Of a DNA stretch of 64,000 bases, positions 23,777 through 35,010 are shown in pieces. The stretch comes from Artocarpus heterophyllus (taxonomy: Eukaryota > Streptophyta > Magnoliopsida > Rosales > Moraceae), in the NCBI GenBank assembly GCA_025403435.1, contig CM046338.1, positions 19,815,399 to 19,879,398 of the forward strand, written 5' to 3'. Within the stretch, counting starts at the first letter, position 1; every line of letters begins with the position of its first letter. The notes under the pieces are model-generated. The model did not search any database. It was not told the origin of the DNA and worked only from the letters and a program-made list of their open reading frames with translations. The translations under genes were made by a program, and so were the position numbers.

Positions 23777-24630
23777 ATGTTTTTAGAGAGTGATAATGAC
23801 TACTATGACAAAGAGTATGAAGAGTGCATGCCATCTTCCTCTCAATATAACAAGGCAAAACAAGTTAACAAGCCCCAAATGTACACCAAATTTGATCCTA
23901 AAGTAGATTTTGAACGGAGAGCTACTTTGATGAAAAAATTTCATCGGATGAGAAGAGAGGCTTAAGTATAAAAGTGACGCTTGGTACAAAAGGCCAACCG
24001 AAAGGCGCATCCAGAAATGAATTAAGCAGTTGGATTGGAATCCTTAATCGAGAACATGTTCCAATATGAATTAAAGGTTGGAGAACTAAGGATTTGGGCC
24101 AAGTAAAAAATGTTGTTTGGAGAGAGATTTACAAAGCTTTTACAGTTGAGGGGTGGTATAGGAAAAAATCTTTGAAGATTTGTAATGAATTAGCAAAGGA
24201 GTTTAGATCTGACCTCTACTTCACTTTTGTGAATCCTAACATTTCCATTCTGGAGGATGATGAAAATGTATTTGAGTGGCCTCCTATGGCAGTATACTAC
24301 TACCTCTTATAGATGATAATAATTGGGAAGCTTTTGTAAAGTATCGGCGTTCCGTGGAATTCCAACTATTATCAGCTAACGCAAGAAAAATAAGAGCAGA
24401 AACTGAATATATTTCTATGATTGGTCAAGACAAATATAGAAAGCTCGAGCAATCATTGGTACGTTATTATCTTATTCGTATTACATATATCAATTATTTT
24501 ATCATTAATATGTTACTAACATAACAAAATACAGTTAGCTGAGATGGGTGTGCTACCATCAGAGATGGAGTTATGGGTAAAATCACATCAAGATCCCGAT
24601 AGACAATTTAAAATCCAAGAGTAGTACAAA
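23777..24630 (+). pseudogene. CACTA-1 Transposase_24-like (Ptta/En/Spm) gene remnant
   Basis: Starts MFLESDNDYYDKEYEEC, an acidic N-terminus. It then carries, over several frames, WREIYKAFTVEGWYRKK (24115-24165), DDNNWEAFVKYRRSVEFQ (24310-24365), ARKIRAE and a KLEQSL segment, then MELWVKSHQDPDRQF after a likely intron (24460-24540). This layout matches the plant Transposase_24 / Ptta family found as second gene of many CACTA elements. Stops at 23963 and 24310 and frameshifts break it. CACTA-2 has the same gene at 47216-48070. Confidence 0.75.
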
Positions 24631-25049
24631 TTGGGAACTTGATTGTAAGTTTATTGAACTCAAATTATTAATTTATAATTTTATAACTATTAAAGCATAT
24701 TAAGAATAACTTGGTTTGTTGTTGTTTTATAGGATAAGTACATGATACAATAAAGTCAAGGGATCTTCTAGTCTGTCAGTAATGATGACATATTAACGAG
24801 GGCACTAGAGAAATCAAAACATTTAGGATGTGTTTGCGGTTAATCTAAGTATGTCAAGCAGTCTCAATGCTTCGACCTCAAACCAAGTTCAAAATTTGAT
24901 TCCTAAACGTCAAAGATGTAGATGGAAATTGCAGAACTGTGAGATCTTGTGACTAAGTTCATTTTCCAAGGACGTGCCAGACTGATGGATGAGAGCATCT
25001 TACAATGCAACAGCTTCAAGACTAGCTTTAACCCTCTCGAAAACATAGC

Positions 25050-26120
25050 AGAAGCTACAAAAGCTCCAAAAGTCTAATTGTCACCTCATCGTCAAGAGCC
25101 CCAACAATATCAAGAATGCAGGCTCTTTGTTGATGATAGAATTAATGGTAGGTGTACACTTGTTATACTTGGGAAGGCATAGATAGGGAGTCTTCTAACT
25201 AATACAGTCTATAGAAGACCCTTAAGGGACGAAAAATGCACGTTGAAATCATTACTACTAGACTTAGAATAGCTGAATTGCTTATTTTGACATTTGAAGC
25301 AACAACTATGGTAAAGCAACCAGAAGCTTCGTTGCATAGCCAAAAAGGTTAGTTGAAGCTATTGAAATGACGAAGACCAGTCGAGCACTTAGCCACATTC
25401 CTCAAGATGTAGGGAGAAAGAAACGCCAAAAAAAAGTTCTACGAAAGCAAGACAATCACACCCTGAGGTAGAACAAGAATGAGAAGTTGAGAAACAACTT
25501 GTTGCGAATGAACCATTGTGTGCATTTAACTTCTCGTTAGCACCTCCAAAATTTATGTAGTTGGCTTTGTGCGTACATGCTTTCATGCGTCATGGGTTGA
25601 TGGTTCAATGCTCGATACTAAAAATAATCACTAGCACTGAATTGCCTATCTATGTAGGGTATGAAGACATTCACTACTTCATCACCTTTGATCAAATTAG
25701 GGAAAACTGTATAATGGTATACCTCAGGTAAAAGTTCTATCCTTAATTCTTACTTTTTCAAATCTAAGTAGAGTTCTAAGGTGCTTTCAAATAATTGAGT
25801 GCATTGTTTTTCATTGTAGTTTTTTGGCAGAATATTATAAATTTCAAGGCAAGGCACACATTTTTGGCGTCATATCTCTAGCTTCATATCAATTTTTCTT
25901 ATAAAATTAGCATGTTAAGTTTTACATAATTGTGTTTATTAATTCATTTTAATCATGACACATTATTAGGCTGCTTAATGATTGGAAACTTCAAGCAGGA
26001 AACAGTGTAACATTACGACCGAACAGAACGCTATATTCCAAACATAAGTGTCCAAGACAACAAGAACTCATAGAATGTGGCTTTTTATTCTATGTTTCAT
26101 GCATGATATAATTAATAATG
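25050..26120 (+). pseudogene. CACTA-1 second-gene C-terminus with Ulp1-like protease, His box missing
   Basis: The first part (25080-25330) encodes the same domain as 48411-48807 in CACTA-2 (CRLFVDDRING, then a TV-rich segment). From 25650 to 26110 come pieces of a C48 (Ulp1, SUMO-protease-like) domain: YEDIHYFITFDQI and, near 26050-26110, KCPRQQELIECGF with the presumed catalytic Cys in ECG. The His-Trp box segment seen in CACTA-2 at 49380-49460 is absent here, so the catalytic triad is incomplete. Stops are frequent. Confidence 0.65.
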
Positions 26121-26334
26121 GTATACAAACCCTAGGAAAAAAGGAATTTTATATATATATACAGATATAAATGAATTTAGAATTGAGTGGGTACAATTTA
26201 TAAATAAGTATGTCAAATTTAGCTAGAGATAGTAGATAAATGATTTATAATGACCTTCTAATTTCAATATGCATCAACACACGGGACTAGCCATTCCATG
26301 GGAAATCAGAAATTCATTCTTTTTTTTTGTACAC

Positions 26335-26720
26335 GACCAATTTTCCACGATGGTTTTTAAAAAAACCATCGTGAAAACATAACCTTACACGACAGTTTTT
26401 AGAGAAAAAAAAACCATCGTGTAAGGTTGAGGTATGTCATATTCACATGACAGTTTTTGTAATACCATTGTGTGAAGTAATCTTCCACAATGGCTTTTAA
26501 AAAAGCCTTCATGTAAAAAGTATATTTCGACAACGGTCTTTTGTAAAAACCATTGTAATAGAGGCCCCCCAAACACCTAAATTTGGTGCCTAAACAGATG
26601 TTCTACAACGGTAAAAAAATCATCGTGAAAACTCAATTTGGTATTACAATGGAAGATTTCATGATGGTTTTTAACCATCGTGAAAGTTTTCTATGACAAT
26701 TTAAAACCGTCGTGGAAGGC
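26335..26720. repeat. Right subterminal inverted-repeat array of CACTA-1
   Basis: Dense pairs such as CCACGATGGTTTTT / AAAACCATCGTG (26347-26374) and further CACGACAG and CCATTGTG variants up to 26720, just before the terminus at 26736. Confidence 0.8.
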
Positions 26721-26739
26721 CCAATTCGTAGTAATGATT

Positions 26740-27660
26740 ATTCTTGAAGAGCAACAACCTATAGAGCCTCGTCATAGTGAGAGGGTTACCAGATTACTAG
26801 TGAGGTATATGTTGGTAGGAGAAACCTTCACGGCCATCTCAAACCAGCAAGTACAAGACCCTACAAGTTACAAGGAAGCTCTAAAGAATGAGGATGCTCA
26901 AGAGTGGCAAAAGGCTATAAACCTAGAAATAGAATCAACGTATTTCAATAAAGTCTGGGAACTTGTAAAAGCACCAACAGAGGTAAAAGCTATAGGCTGC
27001 AAGTAAATCTACAAGAAAAAAGATAGGAATAGATGGAAATGTGGAAACATTTAAAGCTAGACTGATAATGAAAGGGTATATTTAGAAAGAAGAAATCGAC
27101 TATGAGGAAACCTTTTCATCAATGGCAATACTTAAATCCACCAAAATTCTACTTTCTATTACCACAGTGCTAGACTATGAAATCTGGCAAATAGATTTCA
27201 AGACTGCATTCTTGAACGGGCATCTAGAAGAAGACATCTACATACAGCAACTAGAAAGGTTCATGACCAATGGTCAAGAGCACTTGGTATGCAAGTTGTA
27301 GAGATCCATTTATGGATCAAAGCAAGCAATCAGATCATGGAACCTCAAATTTGAATAATCAATTAAATTCTTTGGATTCAGTGAAAACATTATGAACCTT
27401 GTGTTTGCAAAAAGATCTAGGGAAAGGCTATAGCTTTTCTAATTCTTTATGTGGATGATATTCTGTTGATTGGAAATGATGTAAGGATATTGTCCACTAT
27501 TAAAAATTGGTTAGAAAAACAGTTTGATGTGAAAGACCTTGGCAACGCTAGTTATATCCTTGGTACAAGTTACTTAAAGACTAGAAGAATAAAATAATAG
27601 CGTTATCCCAAGCTGCTTATATTGATAAGAATTTGGGTAGATTTAACATGAAAAATTCCA
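26740..27660 (+). pseudogene. Copia-1 reverse transcriptase remnant
   Basis: Resumes copia pol after the CACTA-1 TSD. The end of the integrase tail (EPRHSERVTR) leads into the reverse transcriptase: NEDAQEWQKAINLEIES, ELVKAPTEVKAIGCK followed by a stop where Trp is usual, DFKTAFLNGHL near 27200, and the catalytic YVDD at 27448-27459, which is intact. Stops at 27004 and 27299, among others, disrupt it. Confidence 0.85.
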
Positions 27661-28400
27661 AGTAAGGCTTATTACCTTTCAGAGATGGAGTTGCATTTTT
27701 AAAGGATCAGTCTCCCAAAACCCCTGAGGAAATGGAGTACATGAGAAAGATTCCTTATGCGGAAGGTAGAGGAAGTTTCATGTATGCCATACTTTGTACT
27801 AGATTAGATATTTGCTTTACAGTTGGAATGGTCAGTAGATATCAATCTAACTCTAGGCCTGAACATTAGAATTCAATCAAGCATATCCTAAAGTATATGA
27901 AAAGACTAAGAATTATATGCTTGTGTATTATGATGATGACCTAGTGCCTGTAGAATACATAGATTCAGACTTTATGTCAGACAAGGACTCTAGAAAGTCA
28001 ACTTTGAAATTTGTGTTTACATTAGGAAGTGGAGTGATAAGTTGGAGGAATGTGAAACAAACTTATGTCGCAGACTCCACAACTAAAGCTAAATATTTGA
28101 TTGCTTCTAAAGCTGCAAAAGAGGCTGTATGGCTCCACAAATTTGTACAAGATCTCGAGGTGGTGCCTATGGCTTCTGTGCCTATGAAGCTTTATTGTGA
28201 TAATAGTAGTGCAATAGCTCACAAAAGAACCAAGAAGGAACAAGAAGCAAAAATACATTGAAAGAAAGCTTCATTGGATTAGAGATATCGTTCATTGAGG
28301 AGATGTAGAGGTCATCTAGATATCTTCAGTGAACAACTTTGCTGATCAATTTACAAAAGCTTCAACTGGAAACCTTTCAACTTGCACTTAGAGTCCATGG
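27661..28400 (+). pseudogene. Copia-1 RNase H remnant
   Basis: RNase H removes the RNA template. PLSNAxG-like region near 27780 (GSFMYAILCTRLDI); then an open frame 27917-28261 with YIDSDFMSDKDSRKS, GVISWRNVKQTYVADSTTKAKY and LYCDNSSAIAH, the usual D, E/T and D blocks of copia RNase H. The final DIVH/VADxFTK part is broken by stops (28261-28380). Confidence 0.85.
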
Positions 28401-28433
28401 GCATGCGAGAGATGTCTGAGATGCTTTGAGAGC

Positions 28434-28444
28434 TAGTAGGAGAT
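28434..28444 (+). other. Polypurine tract of Copia-1
   Basis: AGTAGGAGAT directly precedes the 3' LTR start TGTTGGG, the usual copia arrangement for plus-strand priming. Confidence 0.75.
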
Positions 28445-30386
28445 TGTTGGGATTGTAAGCTCTTCAAAGCATATATTTTGTAAATACATTTTTTGAAATT
28501 AATATTATTGAGGTATTTTTCAGTATATCTTGTGGAATTGAATACATGTCCATTTAATCATATTATATGTATTTATGTGAAGTTTATAGTATTAATAGAA
28601 CACATAAATACAAGTTATCTTATGATTAAATAAATGTAGCTCATAGTTGATAAATAAAGTTGGACACTTTATTTATGCTTAGACTATAGCAAATTCATCA
28701 ATTGATTTGTCTTTATCATATATGAATTTATTGATGTAGTTTGTCTACACTAAACTAAATCATAAATGACCGTCAAATTTGTTAAATCTTATAGACATTG
28801 TTTTTACTTTAATCTTAATCCTGAATTGATTATAATTTCATATTTATAAATATAATTCCATTTGAGTTGCTAAGGAGTGAGATTCAAATGAGAGTCAAAA
28901 TTCTCAGTGATTTGGTGGGGCATTTATGGATAGTAAAATTATGAATTAATAATATGGAATTTGTACAATATATCTCTTGAATAGTTTTTGGTACTTGATC
29001 ATTAAATTCTCTAGCCAAGGTGTGTCAACATTTATTATGAATTAAACTTTGTAATAGAGATTGCTGAAATATGATCATTAGTGAAAACCAGTAAGTGTCA
29101 AGGTACAAGATATAATTAAATTGATTGGACAATTGAGATATTAATTTAATTATGATTTAGTACAAAGGATTGTAAAATAAAGAAATAATGTGGCATGGGT
29201 TGACAATCAAATTCCTTAATGTTATATAATTATGGAGTGCCATTTCCATCTTTTAGTGAAATAGATTCGAAAATAAATTATTGGTTAATTATTTGGAGCC
29301 ATTTTTTTTTATGTGCCCATTTGATCCTGAGACTAACTCATTCAGTTGACTGTACCACTATAGGTCCAATTAAAGTAGTAGATTAGCTAGTTGGGCTAAA
29401 TTAAATAAGCAAAATGTTTGGCATAATTCTTAAGTACCACATGGAGGAATTTTAAACATTTAATTGGAATTTTACCATGTCAAATAATTTTTGTAGGCCT
29501 TAGATATTCAAATTAATTGTTAATTTGAATTAAAGCTAAGCAAATAAAATGTCTGAATTAAATTACGTGATGTTTGATATTTTTTGATTAGTTGATTTTG
29601 TTTTAAATTCTAATCAAATATTATCAATTTTGAACCTTGGAATCCTATTCCTTTTTGTTACCAGGATCACGGAATACGGACGTTGGTGCGCATTAGCGCA
29701 TTAGTGGGAAACTCCCACATCATATCTCGTGGGATTCCAACCCCCACGATTTCAGGTTTTTATTAAAACAAAACAAAACAAAAAAAAAAACAAAAACAAA
29801 ATTAAAAAAAAAAAAAACGGGAGTTTTTGAAAAGAAGAAAAAAAAGTCATATATATATATATAATATACATATGATTTTTTTTTTTCATGTATGGGTTTT
29901 GAGGGAGAACTCGGGAGAACCAACAAAACATATCACGTAAAATTCTAGTTCTCCTTGAGAGAAAAAAACGGAGAGAAAAAACTTTAGGGTTTTCTTGTGT
30001 CGTTCAAGTTCAAGAAGATTTCTGTAGTTAGAGAAATTAAAGCTAAGTCACGGAAATTCATTTTCAGTTTTCTTTTACATCGAATTCAGTTTTCATATTT
30101 GCTAATTTATTTAATTATTATAGTGCACAAGATGTCTACTCGTCTAGTACAGTCAATACTGAGTCATGGTCTGGAAGATCTTTGGGTGGGAATTCATCAT
30201 CAAGATCTTGTGTTAGCTTTGCCACCAATTTGACTAAGTTACGATTTATATTTTTATCTTACAAATTTTATGAGTAGATCATAGTGTAGAATACTTCCGT
30301 TGTGCTTGAATATGGGATTATTGTTTGGTAGAAAAGTTTTGTTTTTCACCTAGTTCATATATAGCATGTTTTAGAATTTTTTCCCA
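28445..30386 (+). repeat. Copia-1 3' LTR
   Basis: Starts TGTTGGGATTG and matches the two 5' LTR parts. It contains A/T-rich runs (29765-29818) and a TATA-rich box (29850-29873). Its end is TTTTTTCCCA where the 5' LTR ends TTTTTTCCCTACA, so the last few bases differ. Confidence 0.88.
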
Positions 30387-30387
30387 G

Positions 30388-30483
30388 CTGTGAGTTCATT
30401 CTCCCCTTCCCCTGTACCATGTTCTCATGAAGACCGTTTGGCTAAACTTTACCCATATCGAACTCTCAAGGAAAATATGCAAG
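30388..30483 (+). other. Possible exon of an unknown host gene next to Copia-1
   Basis: Directly after an acceptor-like TTTTTTCCCAG (30377-30387), partly formed by the LTR end, a frame starting at 30390 is open for over 30 codons of mixed composition (includes HEDRLAKLYPYRTLKENMQ) and meets a donor-like AAG/GTACC at 30484. Beyond it the frame becomes repetitive. I do not recognise the family. It could be the continuation of a gene into which Copia-1 inserted, but its phase does not fit the 3-151 candidate directly. Confidence 0.3.
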
Positions 30484-31574
30484 GTACCTTTATTAGCATA
30501 TTATTATTATTGTTATCATCATCATCATCATCATATATACCTTTCTTCATATCTCTTGTTGTTCAATTCGTGTCCAAAATATACATACATATATATATGT
30601 ATGTATGTATGTATGAATTAGGAGTATACTTGCTACCTGCGTTAGATGTGACAAAAATAAAATATAAGAATAATATCAAAAGCTAGACAGGGAAAGATAC
30701 TACTCTTACAACTTAGAAACTATACTGGCAACTGGAACTAGACCACACTTCTTTATTTGGTCTAGTTCTATTCCCTCTTTGTTATTGACTATATGAGTTT
30801 TATTGCGTACCACTGATAAGGTTATACTACAAATGATGATCATAGGTTTGGTTAAATGGGGCAGTCTTATAAAAATGTTTAGGAGCAATCAGCACCATTC
30901 CCTTTATCACCTTTTTAAACCAATATTCTAATCTTTCCTTGTGTCTCTCTTGTACATCCTTTTCTTTGTCTTTTTCTCTATCTACCTTTTCTTTTCTAAG
31001 CCTTTTCCTCTCTCTTCTTTTTTCCCCATCATGCACTCATTATGTGCCTATATATAGACATGAGGTTCGACCTCCAGTCTTATTATGCCTTAAATCAATG
31101 GCTACATGGATGTAATGAGAATGAAAAGGTGGTCTTTTCCTTTTGAGAAATATTGGACTTGCCTTTTCACCGCTTATGAGCCACGTAAATTGTGTCTGAA
31201 GAGTATAAATGGTTAAGAGTTTATATTATTAGTCGTATTCTTTGTTTTATTCTTTTGACCCATACAATGTTGTTCTTGTATTTTTGTTGCTTTACCAAAG
31301 ACAAGATCCTAAAAAATCCTCCTTTTTCATTTCAAGAGGTTCACCATCGCATAATTATTCTATAGGGTGTCTTGAGTTGTCAGTATGGTTAAACAGGTGT
31401 GGGTTCAGGATCGGCACTAGTTGTACTTAATTGTTTCCAAGCCATATCTCGTGATAATATTCCCACCAGAAAATCATAATATCCATCTCCTATCCTATTA
31501 GTACTCTAAAACAACCATATAGTTAAAATTCGACAGCCTTTGGCTTGTAGCCAGAACACATTTTGATGATAATT
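30484..31574. other. Intergenic or intronic DNA with simple repeats
   Basis: Contains (ATC)n near 30510-30535 and (GTAT)n near 30595-30618. A CT-rich tract on the plus strand at 30920-31030 gives a Lys/Glu/Arg-rich frame on the other strand that I do not accept as a gene. Nothing else recognised. Confidence 0.4.
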
Positions 31575-31579
31575 GTTTA

Positions 31580-32079
31580 TGTTAGAAATCTTTAATCTAA
31601 ACATTCTTAATTCTGTTGAACTTTAGAATAGCAACAATACAGTCCTAGGATAATATCATGTTAGATTACTAAAATATGTCATTGTGGAATAAATACATGT
31701 ATTCATAAAGTAGCAATCGGTTCTTTTACAGAATAACAATAACAATTGATGAACAGGATATTGTCTTCTCCAGTCAAATCTTTTTAGTTCTTCAATTGGT
31801 TCTTTCTCTTCTTGATGGAGAGAGGAAAAAGCTATAGAATGATTTGACGTCTTGGTGACCATAACTTATAATGCCTTTATATATTTTTTCACTAGAGTTT
31901 CATTAAACCTACTTAGATTAGTATTGGGTATCCACCCATTAAGTCCATACACGGTTAGAAGTCTATGGGTTTTCCTAATTAGACCACTTATAAAAAAACC
32001 CGTAATAGTTAAATAGCCTTAGTATAATTGTTATTTTTATATGTTGCCCATAAAATATTAGGAAACAAAATTTCCCGCA
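31580..32079 (-). repeat. Copia-2 3' LTR (left)
   Basis: A 500-bp LTR, complete, matching 35302-35720 plus 37203-37292. Confidence 0.88.
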
Positions 32080-32092
32080 ATCGTCCACTTGG

Positions 32093-35010
32093 ACTACATA
32101 TAATTCCTGAAACAATTATACCATAAGTTTCTTAGGCGCATATCCGTATGCTATTTATCTTTAGACTTCACTTTAATTTCAATATGATTCATCTCCTATA
32201 TTAATGTGGGATCAAAGCGGCTTTCGTCACACATAATCATAAGTAGACCATCAATGGTCATCATACCAATATATTCAATGCTATAGATCAAGTGTGGATG
32301 AGTAGCATGGAAATTACATGCAATATAATCTCAAACATGCTTATTTTTGATTGGTCTTATTTTAGTCTTTAGTGAGATCAATCTAAAATCAAACATAATG
32401 CAAAAAATCGCATATAGAAAATAATTATATTCAGAGATAAAACATAAGCCATCTACTTTATTATGCAGAAGATCAAAACATATAAATGTTTAAGTAAAAC
32501 ATAGAACATCCAAAGTTAACTCCCACTAAACCAAAGTATTATCAAACAAAACAATACCCATATGAGTAGTACATTTGTGAAAGTCCTTGGGTGGTAAACC
32601 CGTGGAAGCATGGAGTTTGTTCGTATATGTTCTATGGAAACGTAACCACTCTAAACTTTCTCCTTAACTACCAGAAACTTGATGTCAATATGGTTCAACT
32701 TCATAGAGCTTCTATTGTTGTTGGAATAGAGCACTCCCAATTTATTGTCACAATATATCTTTATTTGGCCTTTCAATATCATCTATCATATGGAGCCCAG
32801 TGACAAATTTTCACAACCATATCCCATGATTAAATGCCTTATAACAGGCTATGAATTATACAACCATGGTTGAAAAAGCTATGAGTGTTTGCTTAGCATT
32901 CTTCTAGGATATAGCTCCTCCAGCTAGCATATAAATATAGCTTGACATGGATCTCTTACTATCTTGGCATCCGTCAAAATAGGAATCAAAATACCTGATG
33001 ATCTCCAAACTGTTTAATCTTCGATAGGTGAGCATAAAGTCTTTTGTTCTTTACAAATAACGCATAATCCATTGAACTGCTTTCTAGTTATCCATTTGTC
33101 AGATGCTCAAAAAAACTGCCCAATACTCCTACTGCCAATGTTATGTTTGGACATGTACATACTTGAACATACATTAGATTTCCTATTGCCAACGCATAAG
33201 GAATCTTTTGCATCTCTTTCTTTTCAAGGTCATTCTCGGGTCACTATTTGAGACTAAACTTGTCTTTTTTAGTTGTAGGTGTATCCCCTAATGAGCAACC
33301 ATTCATGCTAAATCTACTCAAAACTTTTTCGATATAGCTCTTTTGTAATAACCCAAGGATACCTCGAGAGCGATCTCATAGTATCTGAACAATGTCACAA
33401 AAAAGAGCTTGACCATTGTTGTCTTGTGCTAGAGTTGCATCTTGGAAAATGTCAAGAATGAGAGCCTGATCATTATCCATAGCAATTTCTTCTTCAAAGA
33501 CAACATTCCTTACTTTATCTTCCCCTCCAAACTCAGTATCCTCAGGAAATCTCATATTTTCCATCTCAAAGAAGGGCCTGGTAGCGGAAGCATAAAACTT
33601 AAAAGCCTCAAGAACGTTTAGCGTATCCAACAAAGTAGTACCTAATTGTTCTTCAGTCCAATTTCTTTTCATTTGGCTTGTAAGGCCTTACCTTAATTGG
33701 ACAACCCCAAATGTGTGAATGCATTATGCTAGGCGTTTTTTTTTTCAGTCCATAACTCAAAAGGGGTTTTAGCTACCGCTTTGTTTGGAACCCTGTTAAG
33801 AATATATACTGCAGTCTTAAGTGCTTCTTCTCAAAGCAATTCAAGTAAAAAAGAATGACTAATCATACTTCTCACGATATCCTTAAGTATTCTGTTTCAT
33901 GCCAGTCATGCTAGGTTTGCTTGGTATTGTGTATTGCGCAATGATTCCACATTCTTTTAGGAAGATGGTGAAGGGTCCTAGACGTTATTCTTTTGATCCA
34001 TTATATCTATTGTAGTACTCACCACCATGATTAGATTCGACAGCTTTAATTTTTTTGCCAAGTTGAAGTTTAACTTTAGCTTTCAAAGACTTACAAGCGT
34101 CCAAGGATTGTGACTTCTCATGTATGAAGTATAGGTATCCATATCTTGAGTAGTCGTCTATGAATGTAACAAAATACTGTTGGCCATTCCAAGAAGCCGT
34201 AGGGAATGGACCTCAGATATCAGTATGAATTAGTTCTAAGGCGTTTGTATACTTGTTGGCACCTAATTTCCTTACATTTCTCTGTTTCCCCTAATGCACT
34301 CAATGCAGACTTGAAAGCTTGTCAAATCTAAAGGACCAAGGATCCCGTCATCAATAAGTATCTAATGTTTAGAGATATGATATAAACGCTTATGTCATAA
34401 GGTGGCAGAATCCTTATTTAAATTTTGCTTTCTACCACATGTACCAGCATGCAGGATTTCATTTACAGGAAGTAACAATGTTAAGCATATAAAGATTGCC
34501 AATAAAGAACTAGTACCAATAAGCTTTGAATCTTGAAAATGACTAACTTTATTATTTCTAAAAGAATAAGTATAACTGTATTTTTCTAAACTAGAAATAG
34601 AAATTTTATGTCTAAAAGACGATGCAATATAAGTCTCAATCAAATCCAAATAAACACTAGTCTTTAACAATAATCTAGAGTTTACTATAGCTTCTACTGG
34701 AATTTTGTTGCCATAGCCTACAACAATGAATCTTTTAGCATCATTTGGTGGTCGGCTCTATATCATCTTTGCATAGATATACTTATGTGAGTAGTAGCAC
34801 CAGAATCTACCCACTAAGCATCTTTAGGTACAAAAACAAAATTTACTTTTGAACAATCTAAAGCAAGAAGATTACCCTTCTTTGCATGCCAAATAGTGTA
34901 TTTGGAACACTCTTTCTTCATATGTCCTCCCTTCTTGTAGAAATAGCAGGTAAATTTCTCATCATACTTCTTTAGTTTCTTTTACGGAGGTGTTCCACCA
35001 TAGCGTTGCG
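32093..35010 (-). pseudogene. Copia-2 gag-pol remnant
   Basis: Read on the minus strand from right to left. A zinc knuckle near 34960-34900 has its second Cys replaced by Tyr (CYFYKKGGH, ending EC). The protease motif is WVDSGATTH (about 34815-34790). The integrase core has FIDDYSRYGYLY and GGEYY (34180-34030), while the usual VAERRNRT Glu segment is not readable. The integrase tail is FKFYASATRPFFE and EFGGEDKVRNVVFEEE (33600-33470). The reverse transcriptase resumes only at its end (DRSRGILG, SKKVLSRFSMNG, GDTPTTKKDKFSL, 33370-33240) without YxDD. Degenerate RNase H follows to about 32580. The jump from integrase tail to reverse transcriptase end means roughly 1 kb was deleted. A GC-richer stretch at 34980-35110 matches no copia part I know. 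Confidence 0.82.

Larger units (their letters stand above)
16480..26736 (+). mobile_element. CACTA-1: En/Spm-type DNA transposon inside Copia-1 pol
   Basis: The left end is CACTACTAGAAATT and the right end is AATTCGTAGTAATG, whose complement reads CATTACTACGAATT. The 3-bp TSD ATT flanks both ends (16477-16479 and 26737-26739), as expected of CACTA elements, and copia pol coding continues on both sides. Subterminal arrays of inverted CCACGACGGTTTTT-type motifs lie at both ends. The interior holds En/Spm transposase sequence, a Transposase_24-like gene and a Ulp1-like protease, all decayed, plus a solo copia LTR (20363-22229). An extra, internal copy of the right-end array lies at 22250-22545. 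Confidence 0.9.
1682..30386 (+). mobile_element. Copia-1: Ty1-copia retrotransposon, plus strand, interrupted twice
   Basis: The element starts TGTTAAGATTG and its 3' LTR starts TGTTGGGATTG. The two LTRs match along their length once the insertion at 2156-11139 is removed (about 1948 and 1942 bp). A primer-binding site resembling initiator-tRNA-Met (TGGTACCAGAGAC) follows the 5' LTR, and a purine tract (AGTAGGAGAT) precedes the 3' LTR. Between them lie gag, protease, integrase, reverse transcriptase and RNase H in copia order, all broken by stops and frameshifts. A CACTA element splits pol. The flanking 5-mers (GTAAG on the left, GCTGT on the right) do not match, so the insertion TSD is lost or one edge is altered. 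The element is dead for protein coding. Confidence 0.9.

Noticed and set aside
30827..31036. Charged, coiled-coil-like frame on the minus strand
   Set aside because: Produced by a CT-rich tract on the other strand; the rest of the frame lacks conserved features.
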